From Lachnospiraceae bacterium (lineage in GTDB: Bacteria > Bacillota > Clostridia > Lachnospirales > Lachnospiraceae), in contig JAFUGT010000154.1 in the NCBI GenBank assembly GCA_017469275.1, forward strand, positions 1 to 64,000: a stretch of 64,000 nt of DNA, read 5' to 3'. The first letter of the stretch is position 1, and the number at the start of each line of letters is the position of its first letter. The notes under the pieces are model-generated. The model saw only the letters and a program-made list of their open reading frames with translations, had not been told where the DNA came from and did not search any database. The translations under genes and the position numbers were made by a program. This document shows positions 1-7,954 of the stretch, piece after piece.

Positions 1-341
1 ATTCTGTTCCTGGAATTACAATCACTGAAGGAGATGAGTATGAGAGTCCCAACTCCATTAATGTTGAGATTACTGATAAAGGTAAGATAGTATCAGGTAT
101 TTTTGAGGAATCGATAGAGTGTTACGTTAATGATAAGAAATATGATCCGAAGAACATAAAAAGTATTAAATCCTGCAGACTTGCAGATAATCTTGAGGTT
201 TCAACGGATTCAACATTTACAATAACATTTTCGAAAGACGGCACATATTATATAGATATTGTAGCAAGTGATAATTGTGGAAATACTGCACGATTCAAGT
301 ATAATGTAAGTGTGATTGATAATAAGGCTATTATTTCCTAA
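1..341 (+). CDS. C-terminal part of a secreted Ig-like domain protein (5' end outside window)
   Basis: An open frame enters from the left edge (first full codon at 3) and stops at 339-341, giving about 112 residues without a start. The translation is beta-rich, with the stretches DGTYYIDIVASDNCGNTA and NVSVIDN near the end, which look like the last strands of a bacterial Ig-like or cadherin-like extracellular domain. No sortase motif or basic tail follows. The next gene encodes a membrane-anchored surface protein 108 bp downstream on the same strand, so the two may be co-transcribed. Ligand and full size cannot be known from this window. Confidence 0.7.
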   Translation, partial: SVPGITITEGDEYESPNSINVEITDKGKIVSGIFEESIECYVNDKKYDPKNIKSIKSCRLADNLEVSTDSTFTITFSKDGTYYIDIVASDNCGNTARFKYNVSVIDNKAIIS

Positions 342-343
342 TA

Positions 344-442
344 TATAGTTATAGAGGTGCCAGATGACGTCAGCGAAGAGTGAGCGCTACGGAATCGGCA
401 TCCGACCGTCATGATTTAAGTTGATGTATAGTTATAGAGGTG
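344..442 (+). repeat. 16-bp direct repeat carrying a ribosome binding site, flanking a 16-codon ORF
   Basis: TATAGTTATAGAGGTG occurs at 344-359 and again at 427-442, 83 bp apart. Each copy contains an AGAGGTG ribosome binding site. After the second copy comes the start of the 450 gene. After the first comes ATG at 364 and a 16-residue frame (MTSAKSERYGIGIRPS) ending at 414. The intervening DNA looks richer in G+C than its flanks. It may be a small duplication or insertion, a short leader ORF, or a decayed gene end; the sequence alone does not decide. Confidence 0.5.
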
Positions 443-449
443 AAATCAT

Positions 450-1019
450 ATGAGTGATAATTATACAATAGAAAGAAATAATCAAAAACTTAATATGATC
501 ATAGAAGAGAAAAAAGAGCGAAAGAAGTATCTTGTATTAGGAATTATAGTGATACCTTTGCTTTTGACTATCCTTGGAATGTTGGTGTACAGGTTATCCT
601 TGAAAGGAGAAAATGTTAACACTGCGGAAGCCAACCTGGTAGTTACTCCGGATAATAGTGATGAGGCGTTAAATGCAGTGGGAAATTCGAGATGGATGGC
701 AGATGGCAGCTTTGAAACATCGATGACGACAAACTGGCATTTTAGTGATGCCGAAGAGATGTCAGAGGATGCATATGTTCAGAATGTATTCAACAACACT
801 AATGATATCAGGTTTGAGGTGGCTTTGACGGAGGAACCTGAACATACAATATATAAATCGCCGGTAATACCAAGGGGCAGTTATCTTGAGAATATAGTAT
901 TGGATGAGCCTTTAAGCGCCGGAAAGCATGATTGCATATTAACATATTATTTGCTTGATAATGAAAAAAATGTTGTCAGTTCTCTTGAGGTAAATATAAG
1001 TATTGTTGTGAAAAAGTGA
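450..1019 (+). CDS. Membrane-anchored extracellular protein of unknown function
   Basis: 189 residues. A charged cytoplasmic N-terminus (residues 1-27) is followed by one membrane segment (about 28-48) and an outside domain of about 140 residues. The latter part is beta-rich with the pattern IPRGSYLENIVLDEPLSAG and CILTYYLL. I recall similar segments in small membrane-anchored surface proteins of Lachnospiraceae, but I cannot name a family. The start at 450 has AGAGGTG at 436-442. It follows an Ig-like surface protein and precedes an oxidoreductase gene, so a role at the cell surface with the upstream protein is plausible but is inference. Confidence 0.6.
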   Translation: MSDNYTIERNNQKLNMIIEEKKERKKYLVLGIIVIPLLLTILGMLVYRLSLKGENVNTAEANLVVTPDNSDEALNAVGNSRWMADGSFETSMTTNWHFSDAEEMSEDAYVQNVFNNTNDIRFEVALTEEPEHTIYKSPVIPRGSYLENIVLDEPLSAGKHDCILTYYLLDNEKNVVSSLEVNISIVVKK

Positions 1020-1062
1020 TTTTAAAATTATATAGTAATTATATGAAATGGAGGGGTATATT

Positions 1063-2175
1063 ATGACAGAGACAAGACCATTTGTATCATGGGAATTAAT
1101 GAATGATTTTATGATTGACGCATTTAAAGGCTATGGTGTGCCGGAAGAGGATGCGAAGATTTGCGCGGATGTACTGTTGGAGTCCGACAGAAGAGGTATT
1201 GAGAGTCATGGTTGTAATCGTTTTAAGCCCATTTACATTGACAGAATAGTTAAGGGTACGTTATTGCCGGAGACTAATATTGAGATAATCAAAGAGACGG
1301 CGACCACTGTTGTTATGGATGCTCATGACGGTATGGGAATGGTGGCAAGTCATAAGATGATGGAGATGTTGATTGAAAAAGCTAAGAAGTATGGCATGGC
1401 AGGCGGAGCAATCCGCAATTCAACTCATTATGGCATTGCAGGTTATTGGACTTCTATGGCAAGTAAGGAAGGGATGATAGGACTTACAGGAACTAATGCA
1501 AGACCTTCCATCGCTCCGACTTTTGGAGTTGAGAATATGCTTGGAACAAATCCGCTTACATTTTCACTGCCTACGGATGAAGAGTTTCCCTTCTGCCTTG
1601 ACTGTGCGACCTCGATAGTGCAGCGGGGGAAGGTTGAATATTATGCCAGAGAGGGTAAGCCTACGCCTAAGGGAATGGTCATCTCCGAAGAGGGAGAGGC
1701 ATTGACTGACAGTGCAGAGATATTGAAACGTCTTGTGGACGGAACTGCGGCACTGGCACCGCTTGGAGGAATAGGTGACGAGCTGGCAGGATATAAGGGA
1801 TATGGATATGCGACAGTTGTTGAGATTCTTTCGGCAGCTCTTTCGGGCGGACAGTTCATGAAGGCACTTACCGGTGTAAATGAGGAAGGCAAGCCAGCCA
1901 TGTACCATCTGGGACATTTCTTCTTTGTGGTTGATCCCGATGCTTTCATGGGAAGAGAAGAATTCAAGAAGATAGCAGGAGATATATGCAGGGCTCTTAG
2001 AGCTTCCAAACTCGCGCCGGGTGAAGACAGAATATATACTGCCGGAGAGAAAGAGTATGAGACATGGCTGTTCAGAAAAGATAAAGGAGTACCGGTGGGT
2101 GAAGCAGTGCAGAAAGATATAATAACTGTAAGGGATGAGTTGGGGCTTGATTATAAGTTCCCATTTGAAAAATGA
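1063..2175 (+). CDS. Ldh family (malate/L-lactate dehydrogenase type II) NAD(P)-dependent oxidoreductase
   Basis: 370 residues, the usual size for this family, which is unrelated to classical lactate dehydrogenase and reduces 2-oxoacids or related substrates with NAD(P)H. Visible family marks are the N-terminal GIESHG with the conserved histidine, the NSTHYG and GLTGTNARPS-APTFG region, and GTNPLTFSLP. The substrate cannot be told: members act on malate, lactate, ureidoglycolate, sulfolactate or cyclic imino acids. An in-frame ATG lies at 1048, but the strong site GGAGGGG (1050-1056) places the start at 1063. The protein is cytoplasmic. The gene has its own spacing of 43 bp from the gene before it and no obvious pathway partner nearby. 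Confidence 0.88.
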   Translation: MTETRPFVSWELMNDFMIDAFKGYGVPEEDAKICADVLLESDRRGIESHGCNRFKPIYIDRIVKGTLLPETNIEIIKETATTVVMDAHDGMGMVASHKMMEMLIEKAKKYGMAGGAIRNSTHYGIAGYWTSMASKEGMIGLTGTNARPSIAPTFGVENMLGTNPLTFSLPTDEEFPFCLDCATSIVQRGKVEYYAREGKPTPKGMVISEEGEALTDSAEILKRLVDGTAALAPLGGIGDELAGYKGYGYATVVEILSAALSGGQFMKALTGVNEEGKPAMYHLGHFFFVVDPDAFMGREEFKKIAGDICRALRASKLAPGEDRIYTAGEKEYETWLFRKDKGVPVGEAVQKDIITVRDELGLDYKFPFEK

Positions 2176-2270
2176 TATAATACTTATATTATTGCAGCAG
2201 ATGACATTGACGTGTCAGACGCTGCTTTAATGCCTATTAAGGAGCGTCTTAAGAAATATTTATAATACTA

Positions 2271-2318
2271 TGACAAATGTCACTATCAAATAATTTATTA
2301 TTAGTGACAAATGACACT
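2271..2318. repeat. TGACAAATG-type repeat pair in the Ldh / small membrane protein intergenic region
   Basis: TGACAAATGTCACT at 2271-2284 is followed by GTGACAAATGACACT at 2304-2318. The first copy contains the palindrome TGACA-AA-TGTCA. TGTCACT (2278-2284) can also pair with AGTGACA (2303-2309). The pair sits about 90 bp upstream of the 2408 gene, and TATAAT-like sequence follows near 2341. An operator or promoter region is likely; the binding protein is unknown. Confidence 0.4.
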
Positions 2319-2407
2319 TTCACGATAATCTTCTTCATCATATAATAAGCCCATAAGATAACTAATGAAACAAGCCTTATGGCGTTAAACGAAAAGGAGT
2401 TTTTATT

Positions 2408-2686
2408 ATGAATAAGAAGATTATAGCAATTATAGCAGAACTTATACCATTGATTTCAGCAATCACCAGCTACACATTAATAGTTGCTGGTCCGAATACC
2501 TCATTTATCAGAGGTGTTATTACAGTAACAATGATCCTTGCTTTTTTCGGTTTTGTTTTCTGTATTGTAGGACGCAAGCTTGCGAAAGAGGAAAAGACAG
2601 TGAGAGTATTAGGTGTATTTGATTGTATTACACCGTTATTGGTCATCGGATTCTATGTTGTTGCAATTTTTTCTTTTGGATTATAA
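2408..2686 (+). CDS. Small integral membrane protein
   Basis: 92 residues with three hydrophobic segments (about 4-27, 34-54 and 69-91) separated by a short charged loop (GRKLAKEEKTVR). The ribosome binding site AAAAGGAG lies just upstream. No catalytic motif is visible. It is followed by a strong intrinsic terminator, so it is probably transcribed alone or with a promoter in the preceding repeat region. I do not recognise a named family; Firmicutes carry many small membrane proteins of this layout without known function. Confidence 0.6.
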   Translation: MNKKIIAIIAELIPLISAITSYTLIVAGPNTSFIRGVITVTMILAFFGFVFCIVGRKLAKEEKTVRVLGVFDCITPLLVIGFYVVAIFSFGL

Positions 2687-2800
2687 AATGGCAATTCTGA
2701 GTTGAAATTGATTAAAGAGGTCAACTGTTTCCCAAAAGGAAATGGTTTGAAAAGAGAGAAAAATGTCTGATTGTAGCAGGAGAGTTATGATTATATTTTG

Positions 2801-2832
2801 CCGGAGGTTGCACCTCCGGTATTTTTATTTTT
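2801..2832 (+). terminator. Intrinsic terminator after the small membrane protein gene
   Basis: CCGGAGGT-TGC-ACCTCCGG forms a perfect 8-bp stem with a 3-nt loop, followed by TATTTTTATTTTT. Confidence 0.9.
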
Positions 2833-2951
2833 GTAATAGGCAGTGTTTTTTCTTACATTTCCCCTGCCGAAAATTACATTTAAGATTTCGGTTTGTATTT
2901 TATGATATATTGTAAATGTTGTAATGTTACATAGGGAGGCTGCGATTCCTG

Positions 2952-3308
2952 ATGGATATAGATATTTATGTAATGGATGTTAATGAAAATGGCGTTGTAT
3001 ATTCCGGATATATTACAAAGTTGGATAACAAGAAGGACAACATAGAAAAATATCTTGGTGGCGAATATAAAGAAATTCCGCTTGTGAAAGATATTGCTAT
3101 AATCGTTAGTAAGAATCAGGAAAAGCTTCCTGTAAACAGGGTATTTGTTAGAAATGATAAAGAGAGAATATTTCTTCATGGAAAGATTATCTGTGCAAGG
3201 AAAAATGGAGAAGAAATAACTTCGATTACTCCTGATGATGTAAATGTTATCAGGAAGTATTTGACACCTGTGTTTGATATCGGTGAGAATTATTTCCTTG
3301 GAGAATAG
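2952..3308 (+). CDS. DUF3846-like protein
   Basis: 118 residues, soluble, no signal peptide. The middle reads as a DUF3846-type domain: a turn YLGGEYKEIPLVKDIAIIVSK, then LPVNRVF and later GKIICARKNGEEITSITPDDV. Proteins of this group are typically encoded on plasmids and integrative elements and have no assigned function. The putative ribosome binding site GGGAGG lies about 12 nt before ATG 2952, a long spacing. The gene ends 3 bp from the convergent XRE regulator gene, which suggests the two arrived or act together. The family name is from memory of the pattern, so moderate confidence. Confidence 0.55.
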   Translation: MDIDIYVMDVNENGVVYSGYITKLDNKKDNIEKYLGGEYKEIPLVKDIAIIVSKNQEKLPVNRVFVRNDKERIFLHGKIICARKNGEEITSITPDDVNVIRKYLTPVFDIGENYFLGE

Positions 3309-3311
3309 TCT

Positions 3312-3551
3312 TTATTCAACAAAGAATTCATTGAAATCACAATCAAAGATATCGGTCAGAGCAATGAGCATATCCACAGTAGGATTGTTAAGACCATGTT
3401 CGACTTTGGAAAAAATTCCGGTCGTGACTTTAATTCCTTTAAGTTGTAGCTTGGCAATTACATCTACTGCCCGCATATTACGTTCTGTGCGGAGTCTTTT
3501 TATATTAGTTCCGATAATCGGATGACCTGTCTGTGTTAGTCTCTCTGACAT
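3312..3551 (-). CDS. XRE-family helix-turn-helix transcriptional regulator
   Basis: 79 residues: a single Cro/CI-type HTH domain (IGTNIKRLRTERNMRAVDVIAKL, then TGIFSKVEHGLNNPTVDMLIALTDIF) and almost nothing else. An upstream in-frame TTG at 3572 exists, but AGAGG eight bases before ATG 3551 makes that the better start. It is divergent from the secreted-protein gene at 3715 and the space between holds two copies of a palindromic 17-bp repeat, the likely operator. It therefore probably represses itself and/or the surface genes that follow. The effector is unknown. Confidence 0.8.
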   Translation of the reverse strand: MSERLTQTGHPIIGTNIKRLRTERNMRAVDVIAKLQLKGIKVTTGIFSKVEHGLNNPTVDMLIALTDIFDCDFNEFFVE

Positions 3552-3623
3552 GGGTAATACCTCTGTTTGCAATGAATACTATGCATAGTTATATATAAAA
3601 ACAATACACATAGAAATATTTTA

Positions 3624-3666
3624 TCCAATTTGGAAGTTTTTAGTGTCCAAAATGGAAGTTTTGTGA
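3624..3666. promoter_or_regulatory. Tandem palindromic operator candidate for the adjacent XRE regulator
   Basis: TCCAATTTGGAAGTTTT starts at 3624 and TCCAAAATGGAAGTTTT starts at 3646. Each begins with the palindrome TCCAA/TTGGA or TCCA/TGGA. The 22-bp period puts both on the same helix face. The site lies between the divergent regulator (3312-3551) and surface gene (3715). Confidence 0.5.
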
Positions 3667-3714
3667 TAGAATATATGACATCACATAAAAAACAATTAAG
3701 GAGGATGTGTAGCA

Positions 3715-4764
3715 ATGAAACATATGAGTGAGAATTATAAAGGGATTATATTTGTTGTGCTGTTGATGATATTTTTAATTAGTATATCAAATAAAGTATT
3801 GGCGGCTCCTGGTTCTACCAAAGAAACGGCTGAGACTGTATCGATTGGCAAGAGTATTGAAGAAAGTTTTGCTGAAGCAAGTGCCGATCAAATACATTAT
3901 TACAGAGTTGATATTCCTGAGAATGTAGGAAATCAGTATATTACGATTTCTATGAGTAATTATGCAAATAAAGGTTTATATTTTGAAATTAGAAATGCAC
4001 TGGATGAAAAAATATATAAGGGTGGAAATGTTTATAATAATAAATCAACAATATTGAGATTTAGAATTAAAAACACAGTTACTACAAGCAATACTGTGGT
4101 TTTAATTCCTGGAGAAAGCTACTATATAAGGGTTGAATCTAATAAGCATAGCGTGGGTAATTATAATATGTCAATTACCGCAACGCCGGATGACAATTGG
4201 GGAACTTTTGAAAATGCTCCACAGTTCACTCCGGGGCAGAAGGTTACTGGTGTCATCGAATATGTGGATGATATTGATTGCTTTGGTTTTGTATTACCGA
4301 ATGACAAACAGAAATACACCTTTTATATTTCTGCTGATAATCGGCTGGATGTTCTTTTAGCTGACTCTAATGGAATTAAGATAGCTGATACCGGTATAGA
4401 TAATATTAATATAAACAATAAGTTATCAGTTAATGGATTGGGACAAACAGTATATATAAGGGTAAATAGAGGTTATGTTACACAAACAGCCAACTATTCC
4501 ATTGAACTGAAAGCTGAAAAAGGAACTATTTCAGTGCTCAACCTGTCCCTTTACAAAAAGGGCAGTAAAAAGATTACGGGTAAAACCATAGGTGGAGCCA
4601 AAGTTGTTGTTAAGATTGGTAAGAAGAAATATTCCGCTAAATCCGACAAAACCGGAAAGTTTATAGTTAAATTAAAAAAGAAATTAAAATCGAAAAACAA
4701 AATTAAAGTGACCGTATCAAAAAAGAACTACGCTACAAAATCAAAGACGTTTAAGGTAAATTAA
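3715..4764 (+). CDS. Secreted protein with pre-peptidase C-terminal (PPC)-like domains and lysine-rich tail
   Basis: 349 residues. A signal peptide (about 1-31, cut after VLAA) precedes two beta-sandwich modules: residues about 40-155, with HYYRVDIPENVGNQYITISM and YYIRVES, and about 160-270, with DIDCFGFVLPNDKQKYTFYI. Both resemble bacterial PPC domains, which accompany secreted enzymes and surface proteins. The last 80 residues form a small beta domain (GKTIGGAKVVVKIGKKKYSA) rich in lysine, probably a wall-associating end. The ribosome binding site GGAGG is 10 nt before ATG 3715. It opens the first surface island. There is no catalytic domain, so a binding role is likely. Confidence 0.65.
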   Translation: MKHMSENYKGIIFVVLLMIFLISISNKVLAAPGSTKETAETVSIGKSIEESFAEASADQIHYYRVDIPENVGNQYITISMSNYANKGLYFEIRNALDEKIYKGGNVYNNKSTILRFRIKNTVTTSNTVVLIPGESYYIRVESNKHSVGNYNMSITATPDDNWGTFENAPQFTPGQKVTGVIEYVDDIDCFGFVLPNDKQKYTFYISADNRLDVLLADSNGIKIADTGIDNININNKLSVNGLGQTVYIRVNRGYVTQTANYSIELKAEKGTISVLNLSLYKKGSKKITGKTIGGAKVVVKIGKKKYSAKSDKTGKFIVKLKKKLKSKNKIKVTVSKKNYATKSKTFKVN

Positions 4765-4780
4765 TTAACTCTATATTATC

Positions 4781-4822
4781 CGTCTTAAACATTGGTGAGC
4801 TGCTAATGTTTAAGACGTTTTA
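4781..4822 (+). terminator. Intrinsic terminator between surface genes
   Basis: CGTCTTAAACATT (4781-4793) pairs perfectly with AATGTTTAAGACG (4805-4817) and is followed by a short T run. The 13-bp stem separates the PPC-like gene from the next transcription unit. Confidence 0.8.
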
Positions 4823-4847
4823 ATATGAAGTATACGGAGAAGAGATT

Positions 4848-7304
4848 ATGAAAAAGAAGATAATAGCAGGTGTGATTTTTCTGGCTGTGATTAGTATAGC
4901 GATTTCTGCAGTGATTATATATAGAAGCGGAGACAAGGTTAGAGCACCAAAAGAAAATGATATATCCAGATTTGAATGGCTAAAGATGCTATGCGAAGAA
5001 ACAGGAATAATTGAATGTAGTAATGATGAGCCATATTTTGAGGATGTTGTTTCGACGAGTGAGTATTTTAATTATGTTCAGTCCGCAGTCGAGTGGGATG
5101 TGATAGATGATAAAACTCATTTTAATGGTGATGATTTGGTGTCAGGAAAATTTATTGCATTGACAGCTCTAAAAACATTAGATCAAAGTTCACTACAACG
5201 GGAGTTGGGTACTGAGGACGAAATAAATGAAAAAGAATTGCTTAGATATGCCATAGATCAAAATCTTATCTCTGAAGATAAAGTACATCTTGGTTTTACA
5301 AAACAGGAATGTGAACATGTTCTGAGTGTACTTAATGATTTGCACTATAATAAACTATGGCAACAGGATTATGAAGATGTTACTTATAAAGACAATGTTA
5401 CTGTTTTGTCAAGTGAAGACATAGAGGAAATTATTGAAAACGAAAAAGTAATAGTTATAAAACAGGATAAAGCAGAATCATTGAAAGCAGATGATGTAAT
5501 TGTATATGATAGCCGAGAAAACAAAGTAAAAAAAGCCGGCAGAATAGATTCTATGTCTAAGGATGGCCGATGTACAATTAGAGATGTTGAATTAAGTGAT
5601 GTAATAGAAAGAATAACAGTATTGGATGTCGGTGAAATAACTTTTGAAGATATAGCAAGGTATTATGGTGCTGAAGTTGAAAAGAGCGTAACCGGCAATA
5701 TTACACCAACCAATATGGCTTTCTTTGATTTGGAACATGAGAATAAGGGTTTCAAGATAGAATTGAAAGTCGAAGAGGAAGATACACAGAGATATTTAGC
5801 ATTGGCATTTACTGATAACGAAACCGAAAACGGATTTTCAATTCCAATAACCGACGTTACAGATTTAGAAGGCGATTATAGTGCTGAAATAAATGTGGAC
5901 AGGATTTTTGTCGGAGGTAAAGTAGATTATAAAGTAACCGCACCATTGAGTAAAGGTTTAAAATATATGGAACTTGCTTTGGATGTTCATTCTACAGTGA
6001 CCGGGGAAATATCAACATTTTCTGAGGAAAAGAAAATAAAATTGTGCAACGCAAAAATACCATTGGCTGACGGATTGGTATGCGTTGATACTGAATTATA
6101 TCTGAAATTATCTCTTGATGGGAGTATATCATTTGAAGCGGATGTGCCAATGGAGTTTGGCTGTGTATATGAACGAGGAAAAGGAATTAGAAAACATGGA
6201 AAAGGTATACAGGTTAATTCAACGGCAAAAGTAAACTGCAAGGCACAGGCAATGTTTGGGTTAGAACCTGTATTAAAGATATTGGATAGAGATGAGTTAA
6301 GTATAGTTGATATAGAAATAGAAGAAGGAGTCGAGGCGGAAGCGGAATATGCATATAGAGACAATGGGCAGATATGTAATGATATTTCTGTGGCAGCGCC
6401 AATTCTCACTGCAAAAATATGTGGAGATGATGATAATATAAGTATTATACGCGAATTGATTGGTGCTTCGATAGAGTGGGAAATATATACATCCGAAAGT
6501 CCGGATATTTGGCATGGTAAATTACATTATGAGGTGCTTCCGGATGGAACGCAACAGTTTGTTGATGAATGTACATACAATAAACAGTCAGAAACTGGGG
6601 ATGCTTCAGTAAATGATTCAAAAAGTGATTCGGAAAATGCTTCGAAAAATGATTCGAAAGAAGATAAAAAAGAAGATGTCAGCAGTAATTCGGTAACATC
6701 AGGTTTGGATAGATTTTATGGGTATGATTTGCCTTTGATGTTTTGTGTAAATTACGATGGTACACTCGAAAATATGGACTATTCCAACTATGTAATAGAT
6801 AACGGAGATTATTATACAGTTACCGGGAAATTATGCTGTTTGGAGTGTATTTCAACTCAGGACTTACAGGATATAGAGGATAAAGTTGGCGCACAGTACA
6901 CTTCGGCAAGCGGAAGGGTATATACTGTACAAAGTTATGAAAGTTATAATAATGACCAACGTCAAAAATGTGTTTTCACATGTTCTGACGGTGAAACATA
7001 TGAGATTAATAATCTTCCTGCATTTTCTGTGGATGAATATGGAAGGACGTTTAACAGTTTTGTGAATGAAAATGGAAATTCTGTAAGAGCTGACCTTAAC
7101 GATGTTGTGATTAATATTCCTAAAAAATATGCGGTGGCTGGAGTCTTGAGTGGAGCTGCGTCAGGTGAAATATTTGAATATAGTGAAATTGTGTATGATA
7201 TCAGATTTGCAGAAGACGGCACCGTTGATATGCTGGAACTGCCGCAGACATTATGGATTCAAGCTTGGACTGATGAGAATACAAAAATAGGTACTTTAGA
7301 TTGA
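4848..7304 (+). CDS. Large membrane-anchored surface protein with N-terminal SLH-like region
   Basis: 818 residues. One N-terminal membrane segment (about 5-25) acts as signal anchor. Residues about 35-150 resemble S-layer homology repeats (YFEDVVSTSEYFNYVQSAVEWDVI is the typical phrasing), degraded in places. A long beta-rich middle (about 230-575) of unknown fold follows. Then comes an acidic Ser/Asp/Asn/Lys spacer (about 582-618, repeats like DSKSDSENASKNDSK) and a C-terminal beta-rich module. No catalytic motif is seen. The start has GGAG upstream. The stop overlaps the leader of the next gene, so the two are probably co-transcribed. Attachment to secondary wall polymer through the SLH region would be the expected role, but the match is weak. 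Confidence 0.55.
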   Translation: MKKKIIAGVIFLAVISIAISAVIIYRSGDKVRAPKENDISRFEWLKMLCEETGIIECSNDEPYFEDVVSTSEYFNYVQSAVEWDVIDDKTHFNGDDLVSGKFIALTALKTLDQSSLQRELGTEDEINEKELLRYAIDQNLISEDKVHLGFTKQECEHVLSVLNDLHYNKLWQQDYEDVTYKDNVTVLSSEDIEEIIENEKVIVIKQDKAESLKADDVIVYDSRENKVKKAGRIDSMSKDGRCTIRDVELSDVIERITVLDVGEITFEDIARYYGAEVEKSVTGNITPTNMAFFDLEHENKGFKIELKVEEEDTQRYLALAFTDNETENGFSIPITDVTDLEGDYSAEINVDRIFVGGKVDYKVTAPLSKGLKYMELALDVHSTVTGEISTFSEEKKIKLCNAKIPLADGLVCVDTELYLKLSLDGSISFEADVPMEFGCVYERGKGIRKHGKGIQVNSTAKVNCKAQAMFGLEPVLKILDRDELSIVDIEIEEGVEAEAEYAYRDNGQICNDISVAAPILTAKICGDDDNISIIRELIGASIEWEIYTSESPDIWHGKLHYEVLPDGTQQFVDECTYNKQSETGDASVNDSKSDSENASKNDSKEDKKEDVSSNSVTSGLDRFYGYDLPLMFCVNYDGTLENMDYSNYVIDNGDYYTVTGKLCCLECISTQDLQDIEDKVGAQYTSASGRVYTVQSYESYNNDQRQKCVFTCSDGETYEINNLPAFSVDEYGRTFNSFVNENGNSVRADLNDVVINIPKKYAVAGVLSGAASGEIFEYSEIVYDIRFAEDGTVDMLELPQTLWIQAWTDENTKIGTLD

Positions 7305-7318
7305 AAGGAAAGGGAATA

Positions 7319-7864
7319 ATGAAAAATAATACAAAAAAAAGGATTGTATTAATTATTTGTTACATATTGAATATGATATTGCCAATTCTTTTATTGACGT
7401 ATGTTAAATCTAAAGATAAATATATGGATGAATACGGATATAAGAACAGTAATGATTCCTTTATACTCGCTATAGTATTATTGATTGGATATGTTTTGAT
7501 AAAGCGGTATTGTAAAAAAGTAGGAAAAAGCAGATATTTATATGAACCGTTTTTTTTGCTTGTAGTGGTAGGGTTAGGCTCATGTGTTGAAACTATTGAA
7601 TCGAAGTTGGCTGGTTTTGTTGTGTTGATGATATTGTTTCTTAAAATAACGACGCTAATATTGGAAACAAAAACATATAATAGCAAAAAGGACGAAAGAC
7701 AGCAAAGAAGAATTGATCATTATGAATGGAAATTGGATAAAGACATTCAGGAAGCAACGTTCAAGGTTGAAACTGCGTATACACATGAAGAAGAGAGAAC
7801 AGCACAGATGAACTTAGAAAGAGCAAAATTAAGGAAAGAACAATACTATAGATATAAACAATGA
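7319..7864 (+). CDS. Integral membrane protein with charged cytoplasmic tail
   Basis: 181 residues. Three to four hydrophobic segments occupy about residues 7-27, 45-63 and 76-117. The last 60 residues are highly charged and helical (KKDERQQRRIDHYEWKLDKD onward), probably a coiled coil in the cytoplasm. A TTG at 7301 is in frame, but the purine-rich site AAAGGAAAGGG (7304-7314) fits ATG 7319. It lies 14 bp after the large SLH-like protein and may assist its export or placement, though this rests only on position. No family recognised. Confidence 0.6.
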   Translation: MKNNTKKRIVLIICYILNMILPILLLTYVKSKDKYMDEYGYKNSNDSFILAIVLLIGYVLIKRYCKKVGKSRYLYEPFFLLVVVGLGSCVETIESKLAGFVVLMILFLKITTLILETKTYNSKKDERQQRRIDHYEWKLDKDIQEATFKVETAYTHEEERTAQMNLERAKLRKEQYYRYKQ

Positions 7865-7954
7865 ATCCTATGAAAACGAACGAATCTTCTTGTGTTGGGC
7901 ATACATATATGTTAAATTAGTTGTGGATACTTATATGTTAACGGAGGAAGAAAT

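Noticed and set aside
2173..2265. In-frame continuation past the TGA of the Ldh gene (ends IKERLKKYL)
   Set aside because: The same frame stays open for 29 codons, but the protein already has normal length and there is no selenocysteine structure, so readthrough is not supported.
2880..3179. 99-codon frame on the minus strand
   Set aside because: It lies opposite the DUF3846-like gene, has an odd hydrophobic composition and lacks a ribosome binding site; the plus-strand frame is better supported.
5987..6409. 140-codon minus-strand frame inside the SLH-like gene
   Set aside because: Shadow of a long coding sequence; serine-rich translation without motifs.
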